DNA of 64,000 nucleotides from Jeotgalibacillus sp. R-1-5s-1 (lineage in GTDB: Bacteria > Bacillota > Bacilli > Bacillales > Jeotgalibacillaceae). Below, piece by piece: positions 8,334 through 16,870 of this stretch; positions within the stretch are counted from its first letter, which is position 1; the number at the start of each line of letters is the position of its first letter. The notes under the pieces were generated by a model. That model saw nothing but the letters and a program-made list of their open reading frames with translations, was not told the origin of the DNA and made no database searches. Made by a program: the position numbers and the translations under genes. The DNA lies in the NCBI RefSeq assembly GCF_004405105.1, contig NZ_SORW01000028.1, positions 202,331 to 266,330 of the forward strand, read 5' to 3'.

Positions 8334-8771
8334 ATGTATTTTGTTGACCGCGAGACGATTCATGCGACGCTTTCTTATATGGAGGAGCAGATTGCTTTTT
8401 TTGAGGCACAGACTTCATGGTCTACCCGGATCGCAGAGCTTGCACTCGAGCGCTGTACCCACGTGATTATTGAATCCATTATTGATGTCGGGAATTCGAT
8501 GATTGACGGGTTTATTATGAGAGACCCGGGCAGCTATGAGGATATTATAGAAATTTTAGAGGATGAGAAAGTCATCACGCCTGAAATGAAGCCTCCACTT
8601 GTAAAGGTCATTAAGCTGAGGAAACTGCTCGTACAGGAGTTTACAAGCCTGTCACACAGTCAGCTTGAGGAGACGCTGAGAAATCATTTATCTGAACTTC
8701 AGGCGTTTGCACCAGCAGTCCGTGATTATCTGACAAATGAGCTCGGCCCCGTTTCAGCATTTAGAAATTAA
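8334..8771 (+). CDS. yutE: YutE, DUF86/HepT-like protein
   Basis: 145 residues, same length as B. subtilis YutE. The segment ELALERCTHVIIESIIDVGN resembles the DUF86 (HepT-type HEPN) helical fold, followed by DGFIMRDPGSYEDIIEIL and the C-terminal LGPVSAF. In toxin HepT proteins the active motif is R-X4-6-H; here the corresponding stretch RKLLVQEF has no His, so RNase activity is doubtful. No MntA-type nucleotidyltransferase partner is adjacent. ATG 8334 with GGAGCGTGAG upstream is preferred over an earlier in-frame ATG at 8268. A weak terminator follows, then yutF. Confidence 0.85.
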   Translation: MYFVDRETIHATLSYMEEQIAFFEAQTSWSTRIAELALERCTHVIIESIIDVGNSMIDGFIMRDPGSYEDIIEILEDEKVITPEMKPPLVKVIKLRKLLVQEFTSLSHSQLEETLRNHLSELQAFAPAVRDYLTNELGPVSAFRN

Positions 8772-8774
8772 GCT

Positions 8775-8813
8775 AAAAAGGGCTCTATTCCTTAAGGGGA
8801 TAGGTTCTTTTTT
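8775..8813 (+). terminator. Imperfect terminator between yutE and yutF
   Basis: AAGGGCTCTATTCC pairs imperfectly with GGGGATAGGTTCTT, followed by a T-run. Confidence 0.6.
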
Positions 8814-8835
8814 ATGGATTGAAAGGAAGTAGACA

Positions 8836-9603
8836 ATGAAGCAGTATAAAGGATATTTGATTGATCTTGATGGAACAATGTACAGAGGGACGGAAGCGAT
8901 TCCGGAAGCGGTTGATTTTGTGAAGAAGTTGAAAGATAAAGGCATTCCTTATTTGTTTGTGACAAATAATTCTTCAAAAACACAGGAGCAGGTTGCAGCT
9001 CACCTTCAGGCATTTGACGTACCTGCTGAGCCTGAACAGGTGTTTACGACATCTTTAGCTACAGCCTCCGTTATTTCCCGGGAAAAGTCGGATGCCACTG
9101 TCTATGTGATTGGTGGAGATGGGATTCGCCAGGCGCTGACAGACAAGGGATTGACGATTCAGGACGAAAAGCCTGATTATGTTGTTGTAGGACTGGACCG
9201 GGATATTACGTATGAAAAACTGGCGCTGGGCTGTCTGGCTGTCAGAGGCGGCGCGAAATTTATTTCGACAAATGGAGATATTGCGATCCCGACTGAACGC
9301 GGACTGCTTCCGGGTAACGGTTCACTCACATCTGTTATTGCCGTTTCAACGCAAACTGAGCCGCTGTTTATCGGTAAGCCGGAAGCGGTCATTATGGAAC
9401 AGGCACTGCACGTACTTGGACTGCCAAAAGAGGAAGTGGTTATGGTTGGGGACAATTATGATACGGACATTCAGGCAGGATTCAACACCGGCATGGATAC
9501 GTTAATGGTTCATACAGGCGTTTCACCTAAAAGCCTGCTTGAAACGAAAGAGCATCAGCCGACATACTCAATTAACTCATTAGCAGAATGGAACATCATC
9601 TGA
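8836..9603 (+). CDS. yutF: HAD-superfamily phosphatase YutF (NagD-like)
   Basis: 255 residues. HAD motif I DLDGTMYRG (nucleophile Asp about residue 11, acid/base Asp two later), motif II in FVTNNSS, motif III Lys in IGKPEA and motif IV GDNYDTDI are all present. Type IIA HAD with a cap between motifs II and III, like p-nitrophenyl phosphatases and NagD; the family acts on small sugar phosphates or nucleotides, natural substrate unknown. GGAAG precedes ATG 8836. The next gene follows closely (23 bases), so the two may be co-transcribed. Confidence 0.9.
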   Translation: MKQYKGYLIDLDGTMYRGTEAIPEAVDFVKKLKDKGIPYLFVTNNSSKTQEQVAAHLQAFDVPAEPEQVFTTSLATASVISREKSDATVYVIGGDGIRQALTDKGLTIQDEKPDYVVVGLDRDITYEKLALGCLAVRGGAKFISTNGDIAIPTERGLLPGNGSLTSVIAVSTQTEPLFIGKPEAVIMEQALHVLGLPKEEVVMVGDNYDTDIQAGFNTGMDTLMVHTGVSPKSLLETKEHQPTYSINSLAEWNII

Positions 9604-9626
9604 CTTAACAGCGAGGAGTGTATGAC

Positions 9627-10586
9627 ATGAAAAAAATTTATATTACCCGGAAAATTGATGATCAGGTGATTGATCAATTAAGGAAGCAATTTGATGTACA
9701 GGTGTGGAACAAAGAAGATCAGGCTGTACCGAAAGAGGAATTACTTCATCAGGTAAAGGACAGTCATGCGCTTCTCACTATGTTATCTGACAGGGTTGAT
9801 CAGGAGGTTTTCGAGGAGGCACCCCATTTAGAAGTCGTGGCGAACCTTGCAGTCGGATATGACAATATTGATCTGGATGCTGCTAAAAAGGCAGGCGTAA
9901 CCGTCACGAACACTCCGGACGTTTTGACGGATACGACAGCGGATCTGACATTTTCGCTGATCATGGCTGTCGGGCGAAGAATTACAGAGGCTGCTGAATA
10001 TGTGAAAGAAGGAAAGTGGACGTCATGGTCACCTTATCTGCTCGCAGGCACTGATATTCATCATAAAACAATCGGGATTATCGGAATGGGAAGCATTGGA
10101 CAAGCCGTTGCACAACGCGCAAAAGGTTTTGATATGGACGTTCTTTATCATACGAGGTCCAGAAAACCAGAAGCAGAACAGCGCTTTAACGCGAAACACG
10201 TTTCTCTTGAAGATCTGCTGAAGGAATCTGATTATGTTGTCATGCTTGCCCCTTTTACAGAGGAAACAAAGCAGATGATGGGTGAGAAGGAATTCAGATT
10301 AATGAAGAAGTCTGCTTATTTTGTTAACGCAGGCCGCGGCACAACGGTGGATGAGCAGGCCTTGATCGAAGCACTGCAAAACGGCGAAATTGCCGGAGCA
10401 GCACTTGACGTGTTTGAAAAAGAGCCAATCAGTGCTGACCATCCGCTCCTTGCCATGAAAAATGTTGTTGCCATCCCGCACATCGGCAGTGCATCCAGGG
10501 AAACACGCCTGATCATGATGAAGCTTGCAGCAGATAACATTGCAGCTGTGCTTCAGGGCAAAGAGGCTTTAACTGAAGTGAAATAG
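9627..10586 (+). CDS. D-2-hydroxyacid dehydrogenase (glyoxylate/2-ketogluconate reductase type)
   Basis: 319 residues. NAD(P)-binding loop GIIGMGSIGQ, catalytic Arg in FVNAGRGTTVDE, Glu in FEKEP and His in AIPHIGSAS are all intact, giving a complete D-isomer-specific dehydrogenase. Resembles the glyoxylate/hydroxypyruvate/2-ketogluconate reductase branch; exact substrate is open. ATG 9627 is chosen with GAGGAG eight bases upstream rather than the GTG at 9618, which would overlap that site. Follows yutF by 23 bases and ends in a strong terminator. Confidence 0.9.
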   Translation: MKKIYITRKIDDQVIDQLRKQFDVQVWNKEDQAVPKEELLHQVKDSHALLTMLSDRVDQEVFEEAPHLEVVANLAVGYDNIDLDAAKKAGVTVTNTPDVLTDTTADLTFSLIMAVGRRITEAAEYVKEGKWTSWSPYLLAGTDIHHKTIGIIGMGSIGQAVAQRAKGFDMDVLYHTRSRKPEAEQRFNAKHVSLEDLLKESDYVVMLAPFTEETKQMMGEKEFRLMKKSAYFVNAGRGTTVDEQALIEALQNGEIAGAALDVFEKEPISADHPLLAMKNVVAIPHIGSASRETRLIMMKLAADNIAAVLQGKEALTEVK

Positions 10587-10588
10587 TA

Positions 10589-10627
10589 AAAGGTGGTGAA
10601 CTGGTAACATGGTTCACCACCTTTTTC
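10589..10627 (+). terminator. Intrinsic terminator after the dehydrogenase
   Basis: AAAAGGTGGTGAAC and GTTCACCACCTTTT form a 14-bp stem with T-run. Confidence 0.9.
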
Positions 10628-10684
10628 AATTTATGCTGTAATCTAAACATTTCTATAGGAAAGAGAAATGATTTAATAAAAAAA

Positions 10685-10793
10685 CCTGGTCATTCCGGAG
10701 ATTCCTGCAGCAGAGAAGCGACAGGTGAGACAGCCTAGTGCGGAGCACCAGCTGGCTCACCGCGCGGCCGCGGAAAGCGTAGGAATGACCAGG
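10685..10793. repeat. Structured dispersed repeat, copy C (inverted orientation)
   Basis: Perfect 12-bp ends CCTGGTCATTCC / GGAATGACCAGG. The core (GACAGGTGAGACAGC, CTGGCTCACCGCGCGGCC, GCGGAAAGCG) is the reverse complement of the core of copies A, E and I and near-identical to copy G. It lies between convergent genes. Confidence 0.9.
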
Positions 10794-10809
10794 CACGGTC
10801 TGTATACAA

Positions 10810-11046
10810 TTAAAATACTTGTTCTACTTCTACAACGCCAGGTACTTCTTCTAATAGAGCACGCTCAATACCAGCCTTCAGCGTGATCGTTGAACTTGGG
10901 CATGTACCACATGCACCAAGAAGTCTCAATTTAACGATTCCATCTTCCACATCAACGAGTTCACAGTCCCCGCCATCACGAAGAAGGAATGGACGAAGCT
11001 TATCAAGTACCTCTTGAACTGAATCTTTCATTTCTACTTCTGTCAT
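10810..11046 (-). CDS. yutI: NifU C-terminal-domain Fe-S scaffold YutI
   Basis: 78 residues, one NifU-like domain with the cluster-binding CXXC (GACGTCPSS, Cys near residues 46 and 49) and the family end [15 protein letters not shown]. Such proteins carry [4Fe-4S] clusters and pass them to apo-enzymes (Nfu role); lipoyl synthase nearby is a typical client. ATG 11046 has AGGGAG upstream. Divergent from yuzD across about 100 bases, as in B. subtilis. Confidence 0.93.
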   Translation of the reverse strand: MTEVEMKDSVQEVLDKLRPFLLRDGGDCELVDVEDGIVKLRLLGACGTCPSSTITLKAGIERALLEEVPGVVEVEQVF

Positions 11047-11148
11047 TCGAATCGACTCCCTTCCTGTCTTCTATTATAATAAGGATAACAAAAAAAATCC
11101 ATTGATCTTTATCAATTGATTCTCAATGAACTGAAAGGGCTGATCTGA

Positions 11149-11487
11149 ATGTCACAACACCCCGTTACGATTACGGTATATGGCGCTGAAACCATCTGTG
11201 CAAGCTGCGTAGGCGCACCTTCATCAAAAGAAACCTATGAGTGGCTTGAAGCCGCCATTGGCAGAAAATTTCCCGGGCAAACATTTAAAATGGATTATGT
11301 CGATTTAAATACAGAGCATGAGGATCCGAAAAAAGCCGCCTTTGTTAAAAAGGTCTGGGAAGAGGATTTGTTTTATCCTGTTGTACTCGTTGAAGATGAA
11401 ATTGTTGGGGAAGGGAATCCAAGATTGAAAGCGGTCTATAAAGAACTTGAGAAATATGGTTTTGAGGCTGCTCCACAGGTGAAATGA
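11149..11487 (+). CDS. yuzD: YuzD family protein (DUF1462), thioredoxin-like
   Basis: 112 residues with an N-terminal CASC motif (residues 17-20) after a beta strand (TITVYGAE), and LFYPVVLVEDEIVGEG with the cis-Pro position, a thioredoxin-fold layout. YuzD-like proteins are called disulfide oxidoreductase-like but lack a proven reaction. GAAAGG precedes ATG 11149. Its pairing with the divergent Nfu scaffold suggests a link to Fe-S or thiol metabolism; that is inference. Ends in a bidirectional terminator. Confidence 0.85.
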   Translation: MSQHPVTITVYGAETICASCVGAPSSKETYEWLEAAIGRKFPGQTFKMDYVDLNTEHEDPKKAAFVKKVWEEDLFYPVVLVEDEIVGEGNPRLKAVYKELEKYGFEAAPQVK

Positions 11488-11526
11488 AAAACGCCGTACC
11501 CGCTTACTTGGAGGGTACGGCGTTTT
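11487..11526. terminator. Bidirectional terminator after yuzD
   Basis: AAAACGCCGTACCC and GGGTACGGCGTTTT form a 14-bp perfect stem between convergent genes. Confidence 0.92.
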
Positions 11527-11530
11527 CTGA

Positions 11531-11698
11531 TTAAAGCTCTTTGAAATTTAGACCTTTTAAAATATCCAAATCTTTCTTTTCACACAAATAACACGTATCA
11601 TGCTCATCGCGCATGACGATATGGTCATCACTCGTATTTTCATAATCCTCTGGAACCTCAACCAGGTTATATCGTTCATGGAAAGGAAGTAAAGACAT
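11531..11698 (-). CDS. Small acidic CXXC protein of unknown function
   Basis: 55 residues. Acidic, soluble, with CYLCEKKD near residues 36-43 that could be half of a zinc knuckle or a redox CXXC, and a C-terminal LDILKGLNFKEL. GGTGGTG lies before ATG 11698. It converges on yuzD and shares its terminator. Probably transcribed behind the gene at 11787-12101 (88-base gap). I do not recognise the family. Confidence 0.6.
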   Translation of the reverse strand: MSLLPFHERYNLVEVPEDYENTSDDHIVMRDEHDTCYLCEKKDLDILKGLNFKEL

Positions 11699-11786
11699 AT
11701 TCACCACCACCTGTAAATCAAGATGGTTTCAGTATACTGGCTTTCCAGTATTTATTAAGAAATAGTCGGCTGTGAATGTGCAATGT

Positions 11787-12101
11787 TCAGGCAAGGTGCT
11801 CTTTAATTGCAGATAAATGGTGACTTGCCATTTCATAATTCAAATCAATATTCGTTAATAGCTCAAAGGTAGGATCATAACTCATACTTCTTTTCAGCAG
11901 ATAGAAGGTTGAAGGCCTTTCATGCTGAATCACAGACATAATTTCTGAGGTCGGGAGGGTCAGATGCTTCGTTTTTACACGCAGGAAAGAGGTAATAAAC
12001 TGTTTGTAAGCAAGGACATTTTCGTTTTGATCGGGACATGTTCGTAACAGTTTGTCAAAACGGAGAAGTGCTTCTTTTAGCTCAGGTTCAGTATAATTCA
12101 T
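11787..12101 (-). CDS. Hypothetical helical protein
   Basis: 104 residues counted from the ATG at 12101; an in-frame ATG at 12113 overlaps the likely AAGGATGG site and is less favoured. The sequence is mostly alpha-helical by composition (LKEALLRFDKLL, LLKRSMSYDPTFELL) with no membrane segment or metal motif. No recognised domain. It lies between yuzD and yutJ, where B. subtilis has no counterpart that I recall. Confidence 0.55.
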   Translation of the reverse strand: MNYTEPELKEALLRFDKLLRTCPDQNENVLAYKQFITSFLRVKTKHLTLPTSEIMSVIQHERPSTFYLLKRSMSYDPTFELLTNIDLNYEMASHHLSAIKEHLA

Positions 12102-12261
12102 TTTTGTCACCATCCTTTTTAGGGTATATAGTTATGGTTTTTTATTAATTTTAGGTCAATATACTTAATTTTATTTCCCTCAGTTTGTTATAATAAAACT
12201 CATTTTGTAGATTTATTATCGATTAATGATAAAAACTTTTGCGGGTAGTGATTTTTAAAAA

Positions 12262-12304
12262 CGGTCCGGACTCATCCTACGCTTTCAGTGACTATTTGGT
12301 GAGC
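12262..12304. repeat. Fragment of the dispersed repeat (copy D)
   Basis: GGTCCGGACTCATCCTACGC followed by TTTCAGTG and GGTGAGC matches only the left end of the repeat; no matching right end is present. It lies in the gap upstream of 12101. Confidence 0.7.
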
Positions 12305-12336
12305 TTTTTAAGAATATCGTGAGACTAGAGACAAAT

Positions 12337-12368
12337 AAAAACACGCTCAAATGGAGTGAGCGTGTTTT
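12337..12368. terminator. Terminator after yutJ
   Basis: AAAACACGCTCA and TGAGCGTGTTTT pair; the A-run supplies the U-tract for the minus-strand yutJ. Confidence 0.85.
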
Positions 12369-12375
12369 GCTATGA

Positions 12376-13443
12376 TTAACCATTATGATATTTATACATC
12401 CACAACACGCCTGATTTTAAGAGGCGGGCGATGCGGCCTGTGATGGTCCGGTCGGCAAGGTAGGCAAAGCCTTGTTTCTTGCCGAGGGAGCCCATAAAGC
12501 CTTTGAGTTTGATCTTTGGCATTTCTGCTGGCAATGTGCCGCCTTTCCAGCGTGTGAGAAGAACGTCTACAATTTGTTCAGCCTGTTCTTCCGCAAGCTG
12601 GGCGCTTGGGGCAAACGGAAGGCTTGCACAGTCTCCTACAACATAGACGTGTTCATTGTCAGGCAGATTGTGGTACTGGGATAATACAACACGGTTGGAT
12701 GAATCTTTTTCACCCGGCAGGTTTCGTACTACTTCAACCGGTTGGATACCGGCTGTCCATACGCATACATCAACAGGAATCGATTCTTCGTGATTGTGCA
12801 GCATGGTTGGTTCAACTTTAGTGATATTGGATTTGCTGACAACTTCTACATTGTTGGCGTCAAACCATTTTTGTACATAGTTACTCAGACGCTGAGGGAA
12901 AGCGGGCAGAATCCGTTCACCACGATCAAACAGTTTAATGGTCAGATCTGAACGGCTCTCGCGCAATTCACTCGCCAGTTCAATTCCACTCAGACCTGCT
13001 CCAACAACACCCACGACTGATCCGGATGGAAGGTTGGAGAGCTTTTCATAGGTAGCGCGGGATTGCTGGATCGATTGAATACTGTACGTGAATTCATCGG
13101 CTCCTGGAACATTGTGATATTTATCTTCACAGCCAAGTCCGACAATCAGATCATCATACGCAACTTCAGATCCATCCTCAAGGATGACCTTACTTTCCAC
13201 GGTGTTGATTTCTGTTACTTTTCCATATTTTAAATGAAGGCGCTCATGCTCTGGAAAACCGACCCGGATTTCAGTATCTGAAACGGTTCCCGCAGCAAGC
13301 GCATAATATTCTGTTTTCAGACAGTGATAAGGTGTCCGGTCGATTAATGTAATCGTCACATCTTCTGGAAGCTTATCTGGTAACAGGCGGAGAAGAACCC
13401 GCATATTTCCGTAGCCTCCACCCAATAATACTAAGTGTTTCAT
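12376..13443 (-). CDS. yutJ: NADH dehydrogenase-like protein YutJ
   Basis: 355 residues, identical in length to B. subtilis YutJ. Two dinucleotide-binding folds: LLGGGYGNM at the N terminus for FAD and VVGAGLSGIELASEL near residues 155-169 for NAD(P)H, plus the C-terminal FAD motif YVVGDCASL. This is the type-II NADH dehydrogenase/pyridine nucleotide-disulfide oxidoreductase fold without a redox CXXC. ATG 13443 with AGAGAGGG upstream is chosen; an extension to 13593 has no ribosome site. Electron acceptor is not known; menaquinone is plausible. Divergent from yuzB. Confidence 0.88.
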   Translation of the reverse strand: MKHLVLLGGGYGNMRVLLRLLPDKLPEDVTITLIDRTPYHCLKTEYYALAAGTVSDTEIRVGFPEHERLHLKYGKVTEINTVESKVILEDGSEVAYDDLIVGLGCEDKYHNVPGADEFTYSIQSIQQSRATYEKLSNLPSGSVVGVVGAGLSGIELASELRESRSDLTIKLFDRGERILPAFPQRLSNYVQKWFDANNVEVVSKSNITKVEPTMLHNHEESIPVDVCVWTAGIQPVEVVRNLPGEKDSSNRVVLSQYHNLPDNEHVYVVGDCASLPFAPSAQLAEEQAEQIVDVLLTRWKGGTLPAEMPKIKLKGFMGSLGKKQGFAYLADRTITGRIARLLKSGVLWMYKYHNG

Positions 13444-13687
13444 GGATAGCCCTCTCTTTGCAATAAACGTATAGTAAGCACTTTCAATAGGATGATTAAT
13501 TCGCACATTACGTTTTATCATAACGTTTTCATTCACTAAAAAGTATAGCGGAATAGAGAACAATGTACAATCATTATAAGAGAATTCTTTCACAAACTTG
13601 TCAAAATGACGGAATAGCTGACAAACACCAATCGTTGACGTTTTTTGAGAAAAAAGTTACATTTGACTACAGGTAGAGGTGAAAATA

Positions 13688-13924
13688 ATGAAACCAATTA
13701 TTGAATTTTGTATTAGTAATCTTGCAAGTGGTTCACAGGAAGCTTTGGAGGAGCTTGAGCGGGATCCGAATCTTGATGTGATTGAGTATGGCTGTCTCGG
13801 TTATTGCGGGATTTGTGCGGCGTCTCATTTTGCGCTGGTGAACGGGGATATTGTGGAGGCTGATTCGCCAAAAGAGCTGGTGGATGAGATTTATACGTAT
13901 TTGGAAGAGAATCCGATGTTTTAA
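13688..13924 (+). CDS. yuzB: YuzB family protein (DUF1450)
   Basis: 78 residues, same length as B. subtilis YuzB. Three cysteines in FCISN and [12 protein letters not shown] give a ferredoxin-like or thiol motif; ends with the typical EENPMF. AGAGGTG precedes ATG 13688; the GTG at 13679 would fall in that site. Divergent from yutJ in B. subtilis too. Function unknown; a metal or thioredoxin-like ferredoxin role is only suggested by the Cys pattern. Confidence 0.87.
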   Translation: MKPIIEFCISNLASGSQEALEELERDPNLDVIEYGCLGYCGICAASHFALVNGDIVEADSPKELVDEIYTYLEENPMF

Positions 13925-13937
13925 ATGCGTTTTGATG

Positions 13938-13964
13938 AACGGGCCTGATGAAGGCTCGTTTTTT
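13938..13964 (+). terminator. Terminator after yuzB
   Basis: AACGGGCCT and AGGCTCGTT pair around GATGA, followed by six T. Confidence 0.75.
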
Positions 13965-13980
13965 ATTATGAAAAGAAACC

Positions 13981-14241
13981 GGTCCGTGACTCATCCTCCG
14001 CTTTCCGTTGTCTAGCTCCGTCGGGCAGGGACTAGCAAACTTCCCGGCCCCTCGTCCGATAAGTCAACATCAGCTCACTTCGCCGTGTTTCCTTTATCTC
14101 CGCCGGGGCCAGTCCAGTTTGTACGTCCCTAAAAGCCCGCCTCCGCTTTTCCAAGGCCGGGCGGTGAACCCGCCTGTGCTTCGCACTGTCGGTTTCACCT
14201 GACCCTTTCCACCACATGAGTCTGCGGATGAGTCACGGACC
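13981..14241. repeat. Structured dispersed repeat, composite copy E
   Basis: Perfect 16-bp ends GGTCCGTGACTCATCC / GGATGAGTCACGGACC. The core flanks an internal module with nested complementary arms (AAACTTCCCGGCCCC and GGGGCCAGTCCAGTTT). The module is shared in reverse orientation with copy J at 56925. Confidence 0.92.
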
Positions 14242-14287
14242 TCTGGATGAAATCATCTTCTAATTATTGAAGTAAAAAAAAGAAACA

Positions 14288-14326
14288 CCGGCTGGACTCA
14301 CTGTTTCCGATGCCGCGTGGTGAGTT
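14288..14326. repeat. Fragment of the dispersed repeat (copy F)
   Basis: CCGGCTGGACTCA and GCCGCGTGGTGAGTT recall the left end of the repeat; the rest is missing. Confidence 0.5.
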
Positions 14327-14358
14327 ATGGAATGAATCATTAAATCATTATTTTTGAT

Positions 14359-14450
14359 GTAGATAGCGTGCCAAATGGTGTTGATAGACGCTTTATTGTT
14401 GTCGATAGCAATTATTAAGTTGTTGATACCAGCATTAAATGAGTCGATAG
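14359..14450. repeat. 21-bp-phased GTYGATAG array, five units
   Basis: Cores GTAGATAG, GTTGATAG, GTCGATAG, GTTGATAC and GTCGATAG begin at 14359, 14380, 14401, 14422 and 14443: a strict 21-bp period with unrelated filler between. It lies between the convergent yuzB and DUF2225 genes. The rest of the 650-base gap 13925-14576 is a terminator and repeats. Confidence 0.9.
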
Positions 14451-14576
14451 ATGATTGGATGCGTCCTGGACATTCGTTTGCAAACATGAACTGAGAGGTT
14501 ATAACATAAAAAAATCCTCCTCCGGAATCATGAAAGAGAAGGATTGTATGCTGCTAAGATTGATATGCAGTCACTT

Positions 14577-15269
14577 TTAACTCGATTGCATTTGTTTTTG
14601 TTCCCGATGTGCCTGCCAGCGGTCTTTAGCCATTTTGACCATTTTCGGTTCGGTTGAGCTGTGTTGTTTTTCGATGATTTTTGAGAAGTAGCGTGTTGCC
14701 TGATCTTCTTCACCGAGACGAAGGGATAGTTCTGCCAGGATGTATAGGATTCGTTCTGTTGACATTTGTGTGCCTGCGTAGTCTTCTTTCGAGTAGGAAT
14801 CCTGGTAATTCGCATGAGCGAGTCGCTGAAAACGTTTCTCCTGCTCGGCATTACCTAATTCACGATACAGCCAGGAAAGTCTCAGGTACAAGCCGGCCAT
14901 GGTAATGCTTTTTTCCTTTTTGAGTGTTCCTGTGTACACAGCAAGTTTATAGGCTTTGATAGCGTCTGAAATCGAGCGTTCTCCTGAGAAATCCTGACCG
15001 CTCCACTGTTTGGTGATTTTTTCATCAATTTCTTCCCGTGCCCCGGGAGGAAAATAGGGTGCGGTATCATCTGTGAAAGCATAGCCGCAGTCTGGACAAA
15101 CATGAACATGATAAAGACTTGGGTTGATTTCCGGATTTTCATACACAGGCATTAAATCCGTATCATGTTCCTTCACTCTGACAAAACGGCCTCTGATTTT
15201 AGTTGTTTCGAAATTTTTGGCACATAAGCCACATTTTATTTTTTTTGAGTACAAAGGAGTTAATTCCAT
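14577..15269 (-). CDS. DUF2225 family protein
   Basis: 230 residues. The N terminus has two zinc-ribbon half sites: CGLCAKNF and CPDCGYAF, the latter followed by FTDD. The C-terminal half is helical with TPR-like repeats (GLYLRLSWLYRELGN, YILAELSLRLGEEDQATRYF). This matches DUF2225, uncharacterised zinc-binding/TPR proteins of Firmicutes. ATG 15269 with GAGGTG upstream is chosen over GTG 15278. It is divergent from yutM. Function is unknown. Confidence 0.82.
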   Translation of the reverse strand: MELTPLYSKKIKCGLCAKNFETTKIRGRFVRVKEHDTDLMPVYENPEINPSLYHVHVCPDCGYAFTDDTAPYFPPGAREEIDEKITKQWSGQDFSGERSISDAIKAYKLAVYTGTLKKEKSITMAGLYLRLSWLYRELGNAEQEKRFQRLAHANYQDSYSKEDYAGTQMSTERILYILAELSLRLGEEDQATRYFSKIIEKQHSSTEPKMVKMAKDRWQAHREQKQMQSS

Positions 15270-15455
15270 TTTTGTCACCTCAATTAGTTAAATGATCACT
15301 TAAGATCTCATTCAGTAGTTCAAGATACTTATTATTATACCCGTTTAATAGGTCTTTAGAAACCATAATTACAATTATTTCGTGAGTTGAAATGGTTGAG
15401 CAGAATACCTGGACACGCTATACTTAAATCAGCGATAAACGTAGGAGGTGCTGAA

Positions 15456-15818
15456 ATGGCAAACGTGATTAAATTATCAGAAGCTGCAGCGCTTCAGGTA
15501 AAAGATATGATGGAGCAGGCTGAAGAACAGAATGCCTTTTTAAGAGTTGCCGTTAAAGGCGGCGGTTGCAGTGGATTATCTTATGGCATGGGATTTGAGC
15601 ATGAAGTAACAGATGAGGATCAGCAGGAAGATCACCATGGAATCACGGTATTGATCAAGAAAGAAGATGCTCCGATTTTAAATGGAACGGAGATCGATTA
15701 TAAGCAGTCATTAATGGGTGGCGGTTTCACAATTGAGAATCCGAACGCCATTGCATCATGCGGCTGCGGATCATCCTTCAGAACCGCAACAAAGGCAGGA
15801 ACGCCTGAAAACTGTTAA
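15456..15818 (+). CDS. yutM: HesB/IscA-type A-type Fe-S carrier YutM
   Basis: 120 residues. The three family cysteines are present: Cys in GGGCSGLSY (residue about 41) and the pair in CGCGSSF near the C terminus. A-type carriers bind and transfer Fe-S clusters, working with scaffold proteins such as the NifU-like YutI at 10810. ATG 15456 is chosen with GTAGGAGGTG upstream; longer reading back to 15387 lacks a site. Ends in an intrinsic terminator. Confidence 0.93.
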   Translation: MANVIKLSEAAALQVKDMMEQAEEQNAFLRVAVKGGGCSGLSYGMGFEHEVTDEDQQEDHHGITVLIKKEDAPILNGTEIDYKQSLMGGGFTIENPNAIASCGCGSSFRTATKAGTPENC

Positions 15819-15820
15819 AC

Positions 15821-15856
15821 AAAAACCCTATCCTTGCTGAGGATGGGTTTTTGTTT
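15821..15856 (+). terminator. Intrinsic terminator after yutM
   Basis: AAAAACCCTATCCT and AGGATGGGTTTTT pair around a short loop, with T-run. Confidence 0.9.
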
Positions 15857-15992
15857 TGAATATCATTAGTCTTATGAATGATCATATCATTTGTTGGAAC
15901 CTGCTTATTAATAAATGAAATTTATTATTTATTGCATTCTAAAATACTTTCAGTCCGACTTAAAATGAACTACTTATGAATTTACATAATTA

Positions 15993-16107
15993 GTGCCGGG
16001 GCATTCCGTAGACTCCTGCGGCAGAGAAGCGACAGGTGAGACAGCGTAATGCGGAGCATTAGCTGGCTCACCGCGCGGCCGCGGAAAGCGAAGGAATGAC
16101 CCGGCAC
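15993..16107. repeat. Structured dispersed repeat, copy G (inverted orientation)
   Basis: Ends GTGCCGGGGCATTCC / GGAATGACCCGGCAC pair at 14 of 15 positions. Core nearly identical to copy C. It fills much of the 335-base gap 15819-16154 between convergent genes. Confidence 0.9.
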
Positions 16108-16121
16108 GGTTAATATATAGT

Positions 16122-16151
16122 AAAACCCTATCCAAATCCGGATAGGGTTTT
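16122..16151. terminator. Terminator of the YhfK-like gene
   Basis: AAAACCCTATCC and GGATAGGGTTTT form a perfect stem; usable on both strands. Confidence 0.88.
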
Positions 16152-16154
16152 CTT

Positions 16155-16802
16155 TTAAATAGAAGAAAGTGCTTTATCGATCGGATGTTCACCATTCACC
16201 ATTTCAAATGATTTATTATGAAGGTTCTCGTATAGAATGGCTTCAACCAATACTGTTGCAACATCTTCACGCGTAATGTCTCCATTGTGGGAGTCAAGTT
16301 TTGCGGCCGCAGTAATCGTTCCCTTGGCGCTGTCATCTGTTAGCGCACCAGGTCGGACAATCGTATAATTTAGACCGCTCGCTTTTAAATGTTCATCGGC
16401 ATTATGCTTTGCCTTCAGATAATGGTGGAAGGTTTCGTTGTCGGCTGCGACTGAAGGGTCATCAGCACCGACAGAACTTAACATGATAAAGCGTTCAACC
16501 CCTTTGGCTTTTGCATAATCTACCGCTTTTTTAGCGCCTTCTTCATCTACTGACGTTGTTTTATCCATTCCTGTATCGGGACCGGATCCTGCAGCGAAAA
16601 TGACCGCGTTGACATCTTCTAATGCGTAATCAAAATCTTTTTCCAGATCGGCAATGATTGGACGTGCTCCGAGGTCTTCCATTTTAGGTGCCTGCTCTGC
16701 TTTACGCACCATTGCCTTTACAAGATGCTGGTCACTTTCAGCCAGTTTTTGAACAACCATTTGTCCTGTTGTACCGTTTGCTCCAATGACTAATACGTGC
16801 AT
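16155..16802 (-). CDS. NAD(P)-binding Rossmann protein, YhfK-like
   Basis: 215 residues, atypical short-chain dehydrogenase (NmrA/YwnB-YhfK group). The nucleotide loop is VIGANGTTGQ and the conserved IMLSSVGADDP and YTIVRPGAL segments are present, but there is no classical YXXXK active site (HHYLKAKHNAD instead). Such proteins include NADPH-sensing regulators and redox-stress proteins. ATG 16802 has GGGAGAG at a good spacing; ATG 16808 is closer. Minus strand, downstream of yumC with 68 bases between, so possibly one transcript. Confidence 0.85.
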   Translation of the reverse strand: MHVLVIGANGTTGQMVVQKLAESDQHLVKAMVRKAEQAPKMEDLGARPIIADLEKDFDYALEDVNAVIFAAGSGPDTGMDKTTSVDEEGAKKAVDYAKAKGVERFIMLSSVGADDPSVAADNETFHHYLKAKHNADEHLKASGLNYTIVRPGALTDDSAKGTITAAAKLDSHNGDITREDVATVLVEAILYENLHNKSFEMVNGEHPIDKALSSI

Positions 16803-16870
16803 GTTCATCACTCTCCCAATTATTGTAGGTCCTATGTGTACCGTACCCGGATTGGGAGGGAATAAACAGA

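Noticed and set aside
11100..11130. Fur or PerR box before yuzD
   Set aside because: ATCAATTGATTCTCAATGA has partial dyads but no acceptable 7-1-7 match.
14008..14217. Open frames on both strands within repeat copy E
   Set aside because: They arise from the GC-rich repeat and lack ribosome sites; the covarying arms indicate structure, not coding.
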